64,000 bases of DNA from Paguma larvata (GCA_030068075.1 CM057824.1:126718414-126782413); one strand, 5' to 3'. Shown: positions 12,357 to 25,624, numbered from the stretch's first letter. Numbers and translations are program-made. The notes: generated by a model from the letters alone, not told the origin.

Positions 12357-12690
12357 ACAGGGAGGGGTAAGATATGTTAATGAAGTATTGGTGTCTTCAC
12401 CAAGAGTAGCACCTAATGGTTCTGTGGAAATAAATATATAGACCCTTGTTAACAGACATGTGTATAAACAACTTATGTCTATACTTCCAGGATAGCCTTT
12501 TTAAACTTATGGCTGTGTATAAAAGTAGCCATTATTAGTTAAGCCTGTGTCGACTGTTTTGGTTTTTTTCAAGTGTATGTTTGGGAATTTTTCTTTTGAT
12601 TGCTTGAAGTAACATAGTGCATGTGAATAAAAAATATAAATATGTGAATTCCCTCTTTATTCAGGTTGGGCACATATAGTATTCTAAAAT
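12357..12690. other. Unique non-coding DNA
   Basis: Short single-copy interval after the microsatellite. I see nothing in it beyond AT-rich sequence. Confidence 0.5.
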
Positions 12691-12694
12691 ATCA

Positions 12695-13230
12695 CAGAGT
12701 GACACTGAATCATGTTTAAAAACAACATGTTAGGAATTTGTGTGCAAGTAATAGAAGATCCTACTACAGTGGCTTGAACAGAAGTGTATTTACCTGTGTC
12801 ACATTACAAGGGCTAGTATAGGGGCTTGGAGATGCCCTTTAGAGTCCGGGCTCTTTCTCTTTTTCTGGATACAATGATGTCTCAAACTCATCAGGGTTCT
12901 GAAAGGAAAAGGTAGGAGTTACTATTGTGTAGATAGCCAGAGCTATCTGCTGCAGCTGGTGTATGTATAAAAGAAAAATGTATCCAAGAGTCTCAGAACA
13001 ATTGATAAAGACATAAAGATAGCATTCATTAGATTTTCGTTGTGTGCAGCATTTAACTGTTTGGTTTACTGTATTATTAGAAGACAGTCATGAGTCTTCA
13101 TGATGGCCCTCTCACCCATAGATCACAATAAAATGGCTGCTAGTAGTCGCTGTCAGATAAAAATAGTCCAAAGTAGTGGGGAAAGTGAAAACCTTGAGTT
13201 AAATCATGAGAGTAGCATTGTGGGTGAAAG
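12695..13230 (+). repeat. Ancient interspersed repeat, family not named
   Basis: Two blocks look like parts of an old dispersed repeat common in mammalian genomes. 12740-12900 has GTAATAGAAGATCCTACTAC, then GGCTTGAACAGAAG, then a CTCTTTCTC stretch. 13100-13190 has ATAGATCACAATAAAATGGC followed by CCAAAGTAGTGGGGAAAG. A relative in the same orientation lies at 28895-29060. I cannot name the family from memory. The 50-95 codon frames in 13100-13430 on both strands fall in or beside it and are not called as genes. Confidence 0.4.
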
Positions 13231-16200
13231 ATGATGACAGACCCACACAAACTGCCAAAGTTTTCATTCCTCGACACTTCAGTGTGGTAGTAGTTAGCAG
13301 GAAGATGATCACTGTAACTCACCTCTGCACTATTTTTTGTCAATTTAAATATACAACTGTCTTTGAGGAAGTCCTGAAGTGGCAAGTGCTCCACATTTGA
13401 GTGACTCTGATGTTTTATCCTGCCCAACAGCAGACAGGTGTTAAAGTGCCGAATTATGGGAACCCTCAGTCACCTTCTCTCCTCACAACCGTTGGCACTT
13501 CCAAAACTGTAATGTTTCTGTAGCGGTCCGGGGTGAGAGGTAGGGAGGTAGCCTGGAAAAAGGCTTCAGTGCACGCTCACAGAGCTTCCTCTGGCAAGCC
13601 TGGAGGACCGGGAAGAGGTAGGGACGAAACTGCTCCCTGGCAGCCTGTTGGAATTCAGATTAGTTTGAAATTAATCAATTCATAATGATTTTTGGTTATT
13701 ACTTTCATACTATAATTTAGTTACTTTATAGGTTGAGGTGTTTGTTCCTAATCCTAGAAAAATCCCCACCCTGTATTATATTGAGAGCATATACTTATTC
13801 TGAGGAAAGTAATTAACAAATCTCTCAAGAGAGACTTTCCACTATAAAATATAAAAATCTTGCATGATACCTAAGTCAACATTACTTGATAAATATATTA
13901 CACAACAGTCTTAAATATTTAAATAAATGTTAGTAATACTTTAGTTTACATAATATCTGCGTTTCTTATATTCTAACTTTATTCTAGAAAAAAGATGAAG
14001 CTTGAAAAAAAGCTTAAAGGAACATACAGTTGGGATATATACATAGGGTTTTAGTGTAAATTGAGCACAGTACCTGTGGAAATACAACAATCCATTAGGA
14101 ACATTTAAAGAGACCTCTTATCTATGTTAAATATAGAATCCATTTCCTAGTTACATATTTACATTACAAAATAGAACAAATGATAGTATTTTTCCATTGT
14201 TTGAGTAATTTCTTTTTATTTAATTGATTTTTCTTTTGTCTTTGCTATCAGTGTGTCTATAGTGTATAGTTTATTACCTTTATGGAGCTCAGATTTTCTA
14301 ACATAACAGTTGAACTTCTCTGCCACAATTTTGTATTATTTCATTTCAGACATACATATTTGGATAGATGATAGATAATTTTATGTGTATTTACATTATT
14401 TTGTTTCCTATGAAATGAAACAATATTTTATATAACAGCTTTAGGTATTCTAGAATTATTATTTAGACTAGAAATGTCAAGCATTTTCATTTGAACACAT
14501 TTTAAAAATCATTTTTCAATACATATATTTGTGCTGATCCCAGAGGGCACAGATTTTCTCCCGTGTAGCTAATATAACTAGAGTAGACAAGAGCCATTTC
14601 GTGGCACAACTGGGTAGCTTCTATTATGTATTTTGATCAAGAATTTGAAAAAAGCTTTTAGGGTTTCCTTTTAAAACTCTCTTACCATTGTAGTAGGACA
14701 GTTCTAGCTATTTTGCTTCACCTGATTGTTACTAACTGTTGTTAAGCTATTCCTAGACTAATAAGGGACTATTGGGAGTTACATTAACTCTTGAGGCTCT
14801 ACGCAAGGTCAGGAGAGACAGCCTGATGAATTAAGAACAACCACCAAGGAGACCCAGGACCAAGTGAGGAATAGCAGTTTTGTCCAACTGCTGTCAATCC
14901 TACTGTTCATGAAGAGTACTAAAAATCTGTCTCTTTGTCATGGTGTATGCTGGGCAAATGTAATATCTATGGGTCTTTTCAATGAGTATAGAAAACATTG
15001 GAATCTGTATTTCTCTCAGGAAGATTATACTACTTTCTTAAGGAATGGACTGGGGTCTGAGGCAAAGATGTCCTCGTTAGCTCTCTGATACACAATGGCA
15101 GTTCTAATGTTGAAGTGATCGTACGTGCACAAGCTTATGAAAGTCTGCAAAACTCCCACATATTCAGGAACATTAGAAAGTTTCAAGCAAATGTGACTTA
15201 CTTATCTAATTCCTTGTGTACCATATAAATAAAAATTAACCAAGTCTTTACCCTGAAAAGTTTTTCAATTCAAAATACGTAGTATTAATAGCTATAACTA
15301 CATACAGTTGTCACCACTATTCCTTTGATGTTTCTTTCCATTTTTTCCTATATCCTGTTTTTATAGTTGGAATCAGAGTGTACAAATAATTTTATACATT
15401 TTTCATATAAGAGGGACATTAATCTTTAAAATTTTCACTCCATTTGGTCACTGGCTTCCATCTTTTTACTGTATAGAGTATTTACATGATTCTGATAATT
15501 ACTTATTGTCAGGATGAAAGAAAGGAATGTACATTTCTGTAAACTGTGTCAATGATTAAGTCTAAATTAAAATCTTTACTTCAAATATTCAACCCTTTGA
15601 CTTTTCTGTTTTTATAAAAATAATTGTTAGAAAGATCCAGAATATTCTACTCGATCCAGTGTATCTCATTGCAAGTTTAATGTATTTTAGAGGTAGTGAA
15701 AGTTTTCATATGATAAATATTATAACATATGACACTCAATAATGCATTTTGATATTTTTATCTTATATATTATATATGTATGTATCATATACATATAAGA
15801 TACATATCTTTGTATATGATACACATACAGATACCACACCAGTGGTGGTATGGGAGGGTATGTATGTATGTATATAAAGAGAGAGAAAAATGGTTTATAA
15901 TGAAGATTGAAATCCACTAAGTAAAATAATACAATACTATGATGCAATGATATAAAAGTAACAGAGAAAATAAATTTTAAAAAACAAAACAAAAATAAAT
16001 AAAACCATTATATACTTCTGCATTTTTGTGAATAACAAATACTCTCTTTATATGCCAATTAAAAGTAGGAAGATACTTTATAAGCGTCATATATATATTT
16101 AACTTTTTAGAATACAGAGTTTCAATAGATAATAGACCTTATAAATGACCTTTTATGGAAGTTTAGTTATTACTGATCATTTTTAGAGTACCATCCAGAG

Positions 16201-16485
16201 AGATTCAACACTTTGCCATAGTTGATTTAAATTATGATTAAAATTGTAAAATATTATCTCTGTGAAATGTGAAAGACTTGTTAATACTGTATTTGCCATT
16301 GAAATCTATTAGAACCCCTGGTGCATGTGTAGGTCTAATGTGAATTAATATACTGGTTCAATTAAACAACATGTTAATTTAGTTCCTGTTCCAAGCCACT
16401 GGGATTCATATTATTATAATATGTCATAATCTTTACAATTAAATTATAGTATATTCTTTGTGATAAAAACTAACTAAAGTGCATT
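13231..16485. other. Unique AT-rich non-coding DNA
   Basis: No supported gene. 13440-13660 is locally more GC-rich with several CpGs (TAGCGGTCCGGGG, GCACGCTCAC, GGACCGGGAAG), which may mark an old regulatory patch or a repeat I cannot name. Hairpin-forming sequence lies at 15782-15851. Confidence 0.5.
15782..15851. repeat. Adjacent hairpin-forming inverted repeats
   Basis: GTATCATATAC (15782-15792) pairs perfectly with GTATATGATAC (15812-15822) around a 19-base loop. Right next to it ATACCAC (15831-15837) pairs with GTGGTAT (15845-15851) around a 7-base loop. The area is a (TA/TG)-rich microsatellite-like stretch, so the arms may have arisen from simple-repeat decay. Confidence 0.7.
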
Positions 16486-16703
16486 AGACTATTTTTTTTT
16501 ATGTTTACTTATTTTTGAGAGAGAGAGCACACAGGGGAGGGGCAGAGAGAGAGAGAGGGAGACAGAGGATCACAAAGGGGGCTCTGTGCTGATAGCACAG
16601 AGCCCAATATAGGGCTCAAACTCACGAACTGTAAGATCATGACCGGAGCTGAAGTCAGATGTTTAACCGAATGAGCCATCCAGGAGCCCCAAGACTATTT
16701 TTG
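16486..16703 (-). mobile_element. Carnivore SINE, full length, minus strand, with target-site duplication
   Basis: The body runs from TTTATGTTTACTTATTTTTGA to AATGAGCCATCCAGGAGCCCC (16690). AGACTATTTTT at 16486-16496 and 16692-16702 is the target-site duplication. The middle holds GCTCTGTGCTGATAGCACAG. Confidence 0.95.
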
Positions 16704-18040
16704 AGACTCCAAAAAGACTATACATTTCTTTATTTTCATAATTTAAAAATATTAATGATATTAATATTTGGAGCTAAATTCAAATTATTCAAATTGTACC
16801 TAAAACATAGAATTGCTACATTATTTCTTAGTTTAAACATACTTTTTGAAATGTGACATTAATATTAAAAAGTAATCTAGACAATGCTTTGGAAGATCTG
16901 TAGCTTCTGAGTTTGTTTCCATTTTGATAGATCATTTGAAATTGATAATTATCAGCTTCCTTGAGGCCGGAGATACAGTCAAAAACTTCACAGTTGCTTA
17001 GTGATTTCCAAGTGTAAAATAATATAAATAATTTGAACTACTCCACTCCTTGAGAAGCACAGTATTTCATGTAACTTTGCAGCGTAACTTTCTTTTGAAC
17101 AGTGTTTTATCATTGCATTTGTAAAACACTTTAATCAGATAAGCTAAAAATAAGATGTTAGGTACCAATTTTTAAATCATATTGGGGAATATGTATTTTC
17201 AGGGGTCAATAAATCAAAATAAATTTCTTTTCCAATTTTCTCAATGTAAGTAGAGAGGAATTGACAGACTCTGGCAATTACTCCTTAGCTCTCATCTCTG
17301 TGTTCTTGGAAGCACAGTCCCACACTATAGCAGCTGTAGCTGTAGGCTTTGTAAGGAAAGCGTTAGGGTAAGCATTCCATTAATGTCCTGATTCACCCTC
17401 AGGTTGAGAGACCTGATGGAGATACTCGATACCTTTGCAGAATTTCAGTATTTATCAAAGGCTTTCTTACTGTCACTAGAACACCTCTGTGCATTTCAGT
17501 TTACGTCTATCTAGGATATTCTGAATGGCAATTAATGGCTTAAAAATGGAAAATTTCGTGATTCCCACTTAAATTTTCACAGACATGGTCTGTTGCATCA
17601 ACATAGCTATTAACACAGTAGATACCTTGTCATAAATTATTACTCTGAAGATGTTAAATTTGTTAATTTCATTGAAAAAATATTTCAGAAATAGTTTTAG
17701 AAAACAAAGCTGCAAATGCAAGTGTTTATCCATAGAATAAATATAATTTATTTCACTCTTTTTGAAGATTTTGTAGGGCATAGATTCATTCATTATGTCC
17801 TATCCTGGTCTTGGACTCATTTCAATTTCCTTAAAGGCAGAAGGCTTCTAGAAACAAACTGACTTGAACATTTGATGTTTTGATTCCTTAAAAATGGTTC
17901 CATATGAATGATTACGTGATCCTATCCTTTTATATCCTGGAATTCTCCTAAAATATGGTTTTCAAAAGAAATGAAACTTTTCAATAAAAATCTTCTAACT
18001 AGAATTTTAAAAATGTTGACCTAAGAGAAAATATTTATTA
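16704..18040. other. Unique AT-rich non-coding DNA
   Basis: No repeat or gene recognised. Minus-strand frames near 17569-17793 are AT-rich chance frames. Confidence 0.55.
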
Positions 18041-18054
18041 AAAATATTCTGCCA

Positions 18055-18098
<44 letters not shown>

Positions 18099-18376
18099 AG
18101 TAAATAAACATCAAAATTTTTTTAAAAAAGGCAGCACCTGGGTGGGTCAGTTGGTTAAGCTTTCAACTTTGGCTTAGGTTATGATCTCACGGCTCATGAG
18201 GTTGAGCCTCTTTGAGCTCTGTGCTGACAGCTCAGAGCCTGGAACCTGCTTCGGATTCTATGTCTCCCTCTCTCTCTACCCCTCCCCCCCTTATCTTCTC
18301 TCTCTCTCTTTTCCCCTGTCTCTCTCTCAAAAGTGAATACACATAAAAAATTAAAAAAAATATTCTGCCACGTTCT
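18041..18376 (+). mobile_element. Composite SINE: truncated 3' end followed by full SINE, one shared target-site duplication
   Basis: A 20-base direct repeat (AAAATATTCTGCCAC then T or G then TTCT; 19 of 20 match) at 18041-18060 and 18357-18376 encloses two SINE units in the same orientation. Unit one (18057-18129) keeps only (CT)n, CAAAAGTAAATAAACATC and a tail. Unit two (18130-18356) is near full length from CACCTGGGTGGGTCAG through GCTCTGTGCTGACAGCTCAG to its A-rich tail. Either a 5'-truncated dimer inserted once, or unit two later inserted into the A-tail of unit one; TTAAAAAA on both sides of unit two allows the second view. Confidence 0.88.
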
Positions 18377-18641
18377 TCTTCCAGAATTAACTTTAACAAT
18401 TACCAGATACAACTTAGGGAAAATTGTCAGGAGAGATACTAAATTTTCCACATATTATTTGATATGATGATTATATGGAGATTGTATAGGCTAACACACC
18501 AGACAGTTCATCTTTGTTGCTGGATATTGCTTAAGACTTTCTACTTTATTAAAATATCTTTGAGTTTCCCCTAAGTCTCCTACAGAAGTGTGCTGGTAGA
18601 CAATTTTATTATGCTCTCATATAGAGATTGTGGAATACAAA
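18377..18641. other. Unique non-coding DNA between two SINEs
   Basis: Short single-copy interval with no recognised feature. Confidence 0.5.
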
Positions 18642-18900
18642 ACAGATATTGTTAAAATTAAATAAAATAAAAAAGGGAGGGGGTGCCTGGGGTGGTTCAG
18701 TCGATTGAATGGCCAACTCTTGACTCAGCTCAAGACATGGTCTCACAGTCGTGAGATTGAGCCCTGTGTTGGACTCCATGCTGAGCCTGGAGCCTGCTTG
18801 AGACTCTCTCTCTTTTCTTCTGCCCCTCTTCTCCACTCATGCTCTTTCTCTCTAAAATAAAAAAACCAAAAACAAAACAAAACCAAAAAACGGGTATTGT
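18642..18900 (+). mobile_element. Older carnivore SINE, plus strand
   Basis: The head reads GGTGCCTGGGGTGGTTCAGTC (from about 18680), followed by GAGCCTGGAGCCTGCTTGAGA, a CT-rich block and an A-rich tail with AAAACC units. A possible target-site duplication is ACAGATATTGT (18642-18652) against ACGGGTATTGT (18890-18900), two differences. An A-rich stretch before the head suggests insertion into A-rich DNA. The high divergence suggests an older insertion. Confidence 0.88.
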
Positions 18901-19784
18901 CTCCCTTTTTTGTGAAGAGAATAGAGAAATAGAATGTACATAGAAATAAGAATATTAAATAATTCAGAATTAAATGGAAAATAAGTCTAGTTTAATCAAT
19001 ACACCTATATTGTTCACTAATAATGCCCCTGCATTGAACCATATGTCACCATCTCACCTGTCTCAGGCTGCACAGGAGCTGATTCTCAGCTAGTTTCCTA
19101 GTTGGAGAGAAACCTCATCCATTCACTTAAATTAAGGCAGTGATCCTCATCTGGAGAATGGGTTGTATGACTTATAGTAGTCATAGTATCGAGAATTTCT
19201 GCCTTAATGATGGAATCACATCATTGTAGGATTGCAGGATGGAAAAAGATTAGCATTAGTCACTGGTGGTAGTTTCGAACATTGTCTTCTAGGATTTTTA
19301 TATTCGATATAAAATTACTGAACAAAAATACAAATCTCTAATTCTAACCTAACGGGCTAAACTAATAATTGAATTGCAAGGCCCTATGGCTGCCTGAAGA
19401 AGATTGGCATTTGGGAGCTGACATTGCATTTTGGTGCTTGCCACAGAGATCATGGCAGGTACATGCTAACTTGATTATGTCATGAGACTTCTGGGCCAAC
19501 CACTATTTCAACTTGGGTATAGAAACAAAACATGCATATAGTAGGGTTAAGTGCAACTCTTCCCTTCATCTCCATATATTTACAATTCAGATGTTGATCC
19601 TAGGTAAGCAAAAGTTTTGGTCATCTATGTTTTATGATTCCATACCAAAATTCTTTCTTTCTGTCTGAAGGATTCGTGACCTACCAATAAACATAGGTGA
19701 TGATACATGGCCTGCTGATAAACATGGACTATCTAGTGGTGGTAATTTTGATCCAATATTCTACCCTATTCCAGAGCTGTTTAA

Positions 19785-19787
<3 letters not shown>

Positions 19788-19821
<34 letters not shown>
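19788..19821 (+). repeat. (TG)n microsatellite
   Basis: An uninterrupted GT/TG dinucleotide run of about 34 bases. Likely length-polymorphic. Confidence 0.97.
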
Positions 19822-21735
19822 TAATTCTACCATAACTCTTGCCATTTCTGTTTTGCTTACCAGCATATTTGTTTGTCTCTAGTTACACACTATTTAGAAC
19901 ATTCTTTTTAATACCTTAAATACAAAGAAATAAATGCATCAGTTAGTTCCAAGAGCCTTGCTTATAGTAGAATTTGTAATAGCATTTTGTAAGAGTTCAT
20001 ATTGATTTTTTAACACTACTTTTACCTCAGAAACATTCTTTTTAGATCATTTGGCAATTTTTTAACATTGAAAGCTGAAGAAATTTCAAGTCATTAGAAA
20101 AATCACTTTCCTTTATCTGGGTCTTCTTCAAACTGCAATCATGTTGCCTGAAAAACATTAATAGTCAGCCAGATATTTTCACATTTCTAGTTTATGCAAC
20201 GGGTGAATTTTATAAAGAAGGGAAAGCCAAAATTTTTTCTCTTCTTTATGATTTAGCTTCATTTATTATAAAAGATTGCAAGGTAATTGAAGGAAAATGA
20301 AAACTAAATGAAATAATTAAATAAGCAATCTAATTTCTAGGTGTTAATTCAATTCTATGTCTAATCAATTTTCTGTATTTTAAACTTCATTTGCTTTCTA
20401 TCTACTACTTGCCTGCGGGCTTAGATGTCTCAAATTATGGGATGGATACATCCCTGAGTACTTAGCATGGTGACACAAGGGAAAATGCCACTCAGAGAGC
20501 TACACTAATACATTTAACAGTTATTCTGTTATTTGGTGGTTTCAAACTCCAGATGGCCATGCCTAGTTGATTTGATTGTCTTTGTCTGTAAGTTAGAAAT
20601 CAGTACTGTGAAATCGTATGACCAGAAAAGGAAAAATCTCGATTTACTAATGAGGACCTTATTGCTTCTGAGGTATTTCTAAGGGAAAGAAGGGTAGTGT
20701 ACCATAATGGAAACGTTGAACAAGGTAAGTGAGAATGTTTTTAATGTATCTTGGGCAGTAAGTTAAATCAAATTGACAGATATAGATATATTGACATTTA
20801 TATTGATGCAGTTACCAAGTTTCCATACCTTCTACCAGCACATTTACAAATATGAAAAAAAAAAAAAAGATTGAACTTGAACTGAAGAATACATTGACCT
20901 AATATGTAAAAGCCTTTTCTATAACCATGGGGTCAATTGTCAGTTCCTTCTTGAATGATTACTTATCTCTTAGGCTAACAGAGCAGCTCTTGAAGCTGAA
21001 TACACTTTTTAAAGGCAGAAAAATTAGTAAAAGTGCATGGGAGGTTAACTGTTAGCATTATAACCAATATCCTTCTGCATAAATGATCAGAATATTATAT
21101 TTATGGTAATTATTTAAGCAGTTATTGTCAAAAAGGTAGGTTCAAGTATGAATAAGTAACTCATTAATCAATTATTCATCTCTGGCAAGTACTTCTTTTG
21201 AATAAAAATTAAAAGTTTTCTTTTTAATTTGCTCTTAAAATGCCACTTAAAAAGTGGACAAGTTTCACAAGCCTTAATGGATTTCTTGCTAGGAGACAAA
21301 CTCTCCATAAAATTCCACTGTAGTTTTTTGCATCCTTAAGTTCACTTGAAGTTAATATTTAAATTAATCTTGACCATCTTATGTTGTTCCTTTTTAAAAA
21401 AGATTAGATATTTAAGAGTAACTTTACAAAATTTCAACTACTCAATTCCAAATATTTCTGCTGACCAACTCTATAGGGACTAGAGGACAATTTTAAAAGA
21501 TAATCGCTAACAGATTTCTTAAATCTCTTCTTACCACAGATTGCCGTATTATAAAGCTAACATTCTCAGTTGAGTAATATTAATGCGTTCACCTTTTTCC
21601 CTTAATCCAACTGCATAAAACATATATGGAATTGTGTCCCTACCTGTCATTTGCAATATATCTAATATATTGACCAATATTTAAGTAGTGGCCTTATTAA
21701 CTGTACTAAACATTGAACAAAGCATGTGTGTATAT

Positions 21736-21739
<4 letters not shown>

Positions 21740-21772
<33 letters not shown>
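21740..21772 (+). repeat. (TG)n microsatellite
   Basis: Pure (TG)n, preceded by the imperfect GTGTGTATATGTGTC. Confidence 0.97.
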
Positions 21773-21775
<3 letters not shown>

Positions 21776-23298
21776 AATCGCTGCATAAAGCTCTTTATAA
21801 CACCAGCCAATGACTTAGTTCCTTATACCTCTCTTGCCATTAGAGATTTTGCTCATACCTTTGCTTTTCTGTGCCTAAGCACACATCCCTAAATTATGTG
21901 ATTGTACCTGGTAGCATCTCCCTTATTGATAACTTAAAGATGGATTAAGTGAGGCTGGACCTGTATCTGTGGATTTTGCCTTTAGTTTTGTCAGATACCA
22001 ATGCCCTCTTTCCTTTGGGAACCTGTGCCATTCAATGAAGAGAAAAGCCATGAATAGTTGGCTTCCCCACCCCCATATGCTATTCCTGAGTGATCAGAAT
22101 GTGGGGTTTCAGTTACTTATTGTCTTATCATTCCGGTGATAGATAAAATTTTTGTTTCCCAATTATCTTGAAAACTTACCAAAACCCTTACTTCCTTGTG
22201 ATATTTACACAATTACTTACTTTGAAAGGGCCAGTTTTGTAATACTTCCATATCTGATAGTAAGCTTTTGCTTTTAATTGTGACAGCCTGAAAGCTTATT
22301 GTGAAAGCTGCTTCCAGAGAAATCTAATTATTCTTGGTTGGGAATGTTCTTCTGGTGATACTGCTGGCCTCCTGGGTACTAAGCATGTCTGATGATAGGT
22401 GATTCATAAGCACAATGAGCTGTTTTGTCACAGGTTATCCATTTTGTCAGACGTGTTATTTCATCCTGAGCTTTAATGTGACTATCATATGGCTAGACAA
22501 GTAGCTGAGAGTGTCATATAGCTTGTCAAAAGCATAACACCCTTTGAATCAGAATATGTCATTTTCAAATCAGCGCATGTGAAATTTAAATGGGGATCCC
22601 AACAAATCACAGCAGATTCTTTCTTCTTATTTAATAACCTGGGGCCCGACATATGAGCATTAGACTGCCATAATCAGCCCTTGCGAATCAGTTAAATCAA
22701 GTGGGGGCCATTGCTTCTCACCCGGGCAGACTCTGCGACCTGTTCTTGTGTTGGGTTTCTGTGGAATGAGTTTGAAGAAAGAAGTTTGTTCAGATGACAA
22801 ACTGCTGAATTGTGATAAAGGCAGGAGATTCTTTCTTTTTTTTCCCTTTTCATACAATTCCAGTGTTCATATCTCCAGTTTTGCCTTTCTTAATCTCCCA
22901 CCTTTTATGTTAGTACATCTGTTAAAAAGGTGAACCTGTAATTTCAGTATAATTTGTTTTGATATGCTAACGTAATTGTGTGACTTCTACAAACTCAGAA
23001 GGGTTGAAGATTAGAATCAAAGTTTCAGCATCATTACAGCATCAAGGCCACTCTTAAAAATAGCTCACTTCCTTAACTAATTTTAAGTAAACATTGGAAA
23101 TTAAAATTAGAAGTATCATGTCAACATGCAATTCCTTTTATTTAATTTTTTGATATTAGCTAATTAAAAGTCATTTACAGAATTTGAATTAGCTGAGAGC
23201 ACGATTTTAATATTTGGAGTTTTCTTTTAAAATTGTTTTCTTTTTATTTGTCTTGTTTTCTTTTCTTTTAAAGTGATAATATATATTTATATAGATAG

Positions 23299-23300
<2 letters not shown>

Positions 23301-23344
<44 letters not shown>
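23301..23344 (+). repeat. (GT)n microsatellite with GTAT end
   Basis: Pure (GT)n for about 36 bases, then GTATGTATGT. It is preceded by ATATATTTATATAGATAGAG. Confidence 0.97.
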
Positions 23345-23899
23345 TTATCCAAAATCATCATGGCAGTAAAATCAAGCCAAGTGATTTTTGAAACAAAATA
23401 AAGAATGCAAAAGACCACAAAGGGAAAGAAGAATGGTAAAATTGCATCTATTTAAATATAAAACTAAAACTTAGCTACAAACAGTAATATTTTAAGGGAA
23501 ACAAACTAAATGTTAAAACCAAGAGAAGGTAAATTTAAGAATATTCACATTTAAAAGTTAGGAAGTAAGAAGAGTCAAGATCAGTACTTTGAAACTGCTA
23601 ATATCTTCATATTTCACAGTGAAGAATCATATTGGGTCATACCCTTTCATGTAGTTTTTCTAAGAAATAATGCCTTAACATATTTGATAATTTTATTTAT
23701 TTTTTGTAATTTTATTTCTTAAACAGAAAGGAAATTAAAAGAAATCATTTCTTTTTTTATAAAGAAATATTAGAAATTCATCATTGTCTTTAGTTTTATT
23801 ATTTGGTTGAATTCCATTGAAATTAAATTTAATATTTTGAAAAATAGCATTTGTAATGATCTATTTATAAGGATATCATGTAAAATTCATCCATTCATC

Positions 23900-23900
23900 C

Positions 23901-23933
<33 letters not shown>

Positions 23934-23939
23934 TATATG
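23900..23939 (+). repeat. (AT)n microsatellite
   Basis: An (AT)n run broken once by ACAT. Self-complementary, so it can extrude as a cruciform. Confidence 0.95.
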
Positions 23940-25624
23940 CATAGAAAAATGGCTAAAATAAAGCTCTGTTAATACCAGATTTATTTATTATGTATATGAG
24001 GATTTGAAGGTATTTTAAAACATTTAGCAAAGTACCTTTTATTTCTTGACAACATTTTGAGTTCTTTATGATAGACATGACTCCTATTAAACAAAATGGT
24101 AACATGATTTTCTTTCAGAAAGTACTAATAACAGATATGCTAAGATATTACTGGTGGTTAATTCTGAGTAGTAGCAACATGTCTGATATGGGTGGTTCTT
24201 CACTATGTTGTACATTACAGTATCTGTCTAATCTTAAGTCATAAAAACTTCTAAAAATTAAGAAACACAAGATATTGTAAAACCTACTATTGACAAGGAA
24301 TGGTACTTCCAAGAAAAAAAAGAAGAATTGAACAAATTGTTTCAAAGTAGGGTTATGTTCTGCCTGTTAGCCAGCAACTCTAATATTTCTAATCCATTGA
24401 GAACCAATTTTGAACTTTATAAAATGAAATGGAATTTTCCATGAGGACAGAATTCATCAGAGCAGTATCTGCATTCTTTGTAAGCATCTGGTAATTTTGG
24501 TCATACTGTCCTGTGTTCAGGCTTAATTTCATGCTGAATAATGAGGCTGAGTTTTAAGAATAATTGATATATTTTTTATTGTCCATAGATTTTTGACCAG
24601 TAAAAGTATATTTTCATTAAAGACTAAATAAATTGCCATATTATTGTGTCAGTTTTCAAACTTTTCTGAGATATTTAATTTTTTTTTTCATTTTGAAAGG
24701 TAAATGTCACATATCTTAGATTAAGCAAGTCCATTTAACTTTATAAGCAAAGTCTCCAAGAGGTCCCATACCTATCGATGCTTGAGACGGAAAGTAATTG
24801 TAGGTGTCATTTCCGCCCCATTTTCTACATAATATACTATCTGATCAACACGGTCTAATGTCAAAGAGGAAGAGTAGACTTAGTACTCACAAATGAAAAA
24901 TTAATCAGCCTTATTGACTTTGAGGTAAAATCTGTGAAGAAAGAGAATAGAATGAGGTACATTTTAGAAATAGAATTGCTAAAGTAATTGAAACATATTT
25001 TTAGAAATAACCATCCTCAGTGTTTGTATAGAATGCTCCTTTTTGTGGTTTGTTAACTTGTCATAAATATATTAATGAACTGGTATATAGCTTAGCTAAT
25101 TTAGAATCAATAGACTGTTACTTAGTGAGTGTAGTAATTGTTTTATCTTTTTGTCCCAGTTCTTTGTATAGTTCCTTCATGTGGTAGAGTGTCACCACAT
25201 GTGAACTAATGGTTCGTTGAGGTTGGAATTGACTTCAATGCTGGAAAATGATCACTAGAAAAATCTAGTGCAAGATTGCCTATTATTTTCAAATCGTAAG
25301 CAAGTCAGGAAACTAGCCTGATTCTAATCCACTATAGTTTAAATGGATAGCTGAAAGATTATTATCATAATCTATTAAAACAAAACACATCATTATGCCC
25401 AAAATTAAACATTTTCTTTATTCCATTTGTAATAATAACAGAAATGAGGGACATTTTGTACTAGTGTCTTGGATCCTCCATATGTTACTTGAAACTAAGT
25501 CTTAATTATTATAGGTTATAAAGTGAAGAAGGTTGATTAATTTTTCATTTTTGAGTACCCATGCTCCTCCTTTTCAACATTAGACTATGTCGATGAGATA
25601 GTTTATTATTTAGAAAGTGTCCTT

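Larger units (their letters stand above)
18901..25624. other. Long unique tract without lineage SINEs
   Basis: About 6.7 kb with no SINE, L1 or LTR that I recognise; only microsatellites (19788, 21740, 23301, 23900) interrupt it. 22240-22660 has non-repetitive, mixed-composition sequence of the kind often seen in conserved non-coding elements, such as GAAAGCTGCTTCCAGAGAAA. Conservation itself cannot be seen from one sequence. Confidence 0.5.

Noticed and set aside
12013..12441. 142-codon frame, the longest in the window
   Set aside because: Its length comes from (TTTC)n/(CTCC)n, which contains no stop codon in these frames.
13100..13430. Frames on both strands suggestive of a frameshifted pseudogene
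   Set aside because: The start of this stretch (CACAATAAAATGGCTGCT and following) looks like part of an old dispersed repeat, so the protein-like look is better explained by that.
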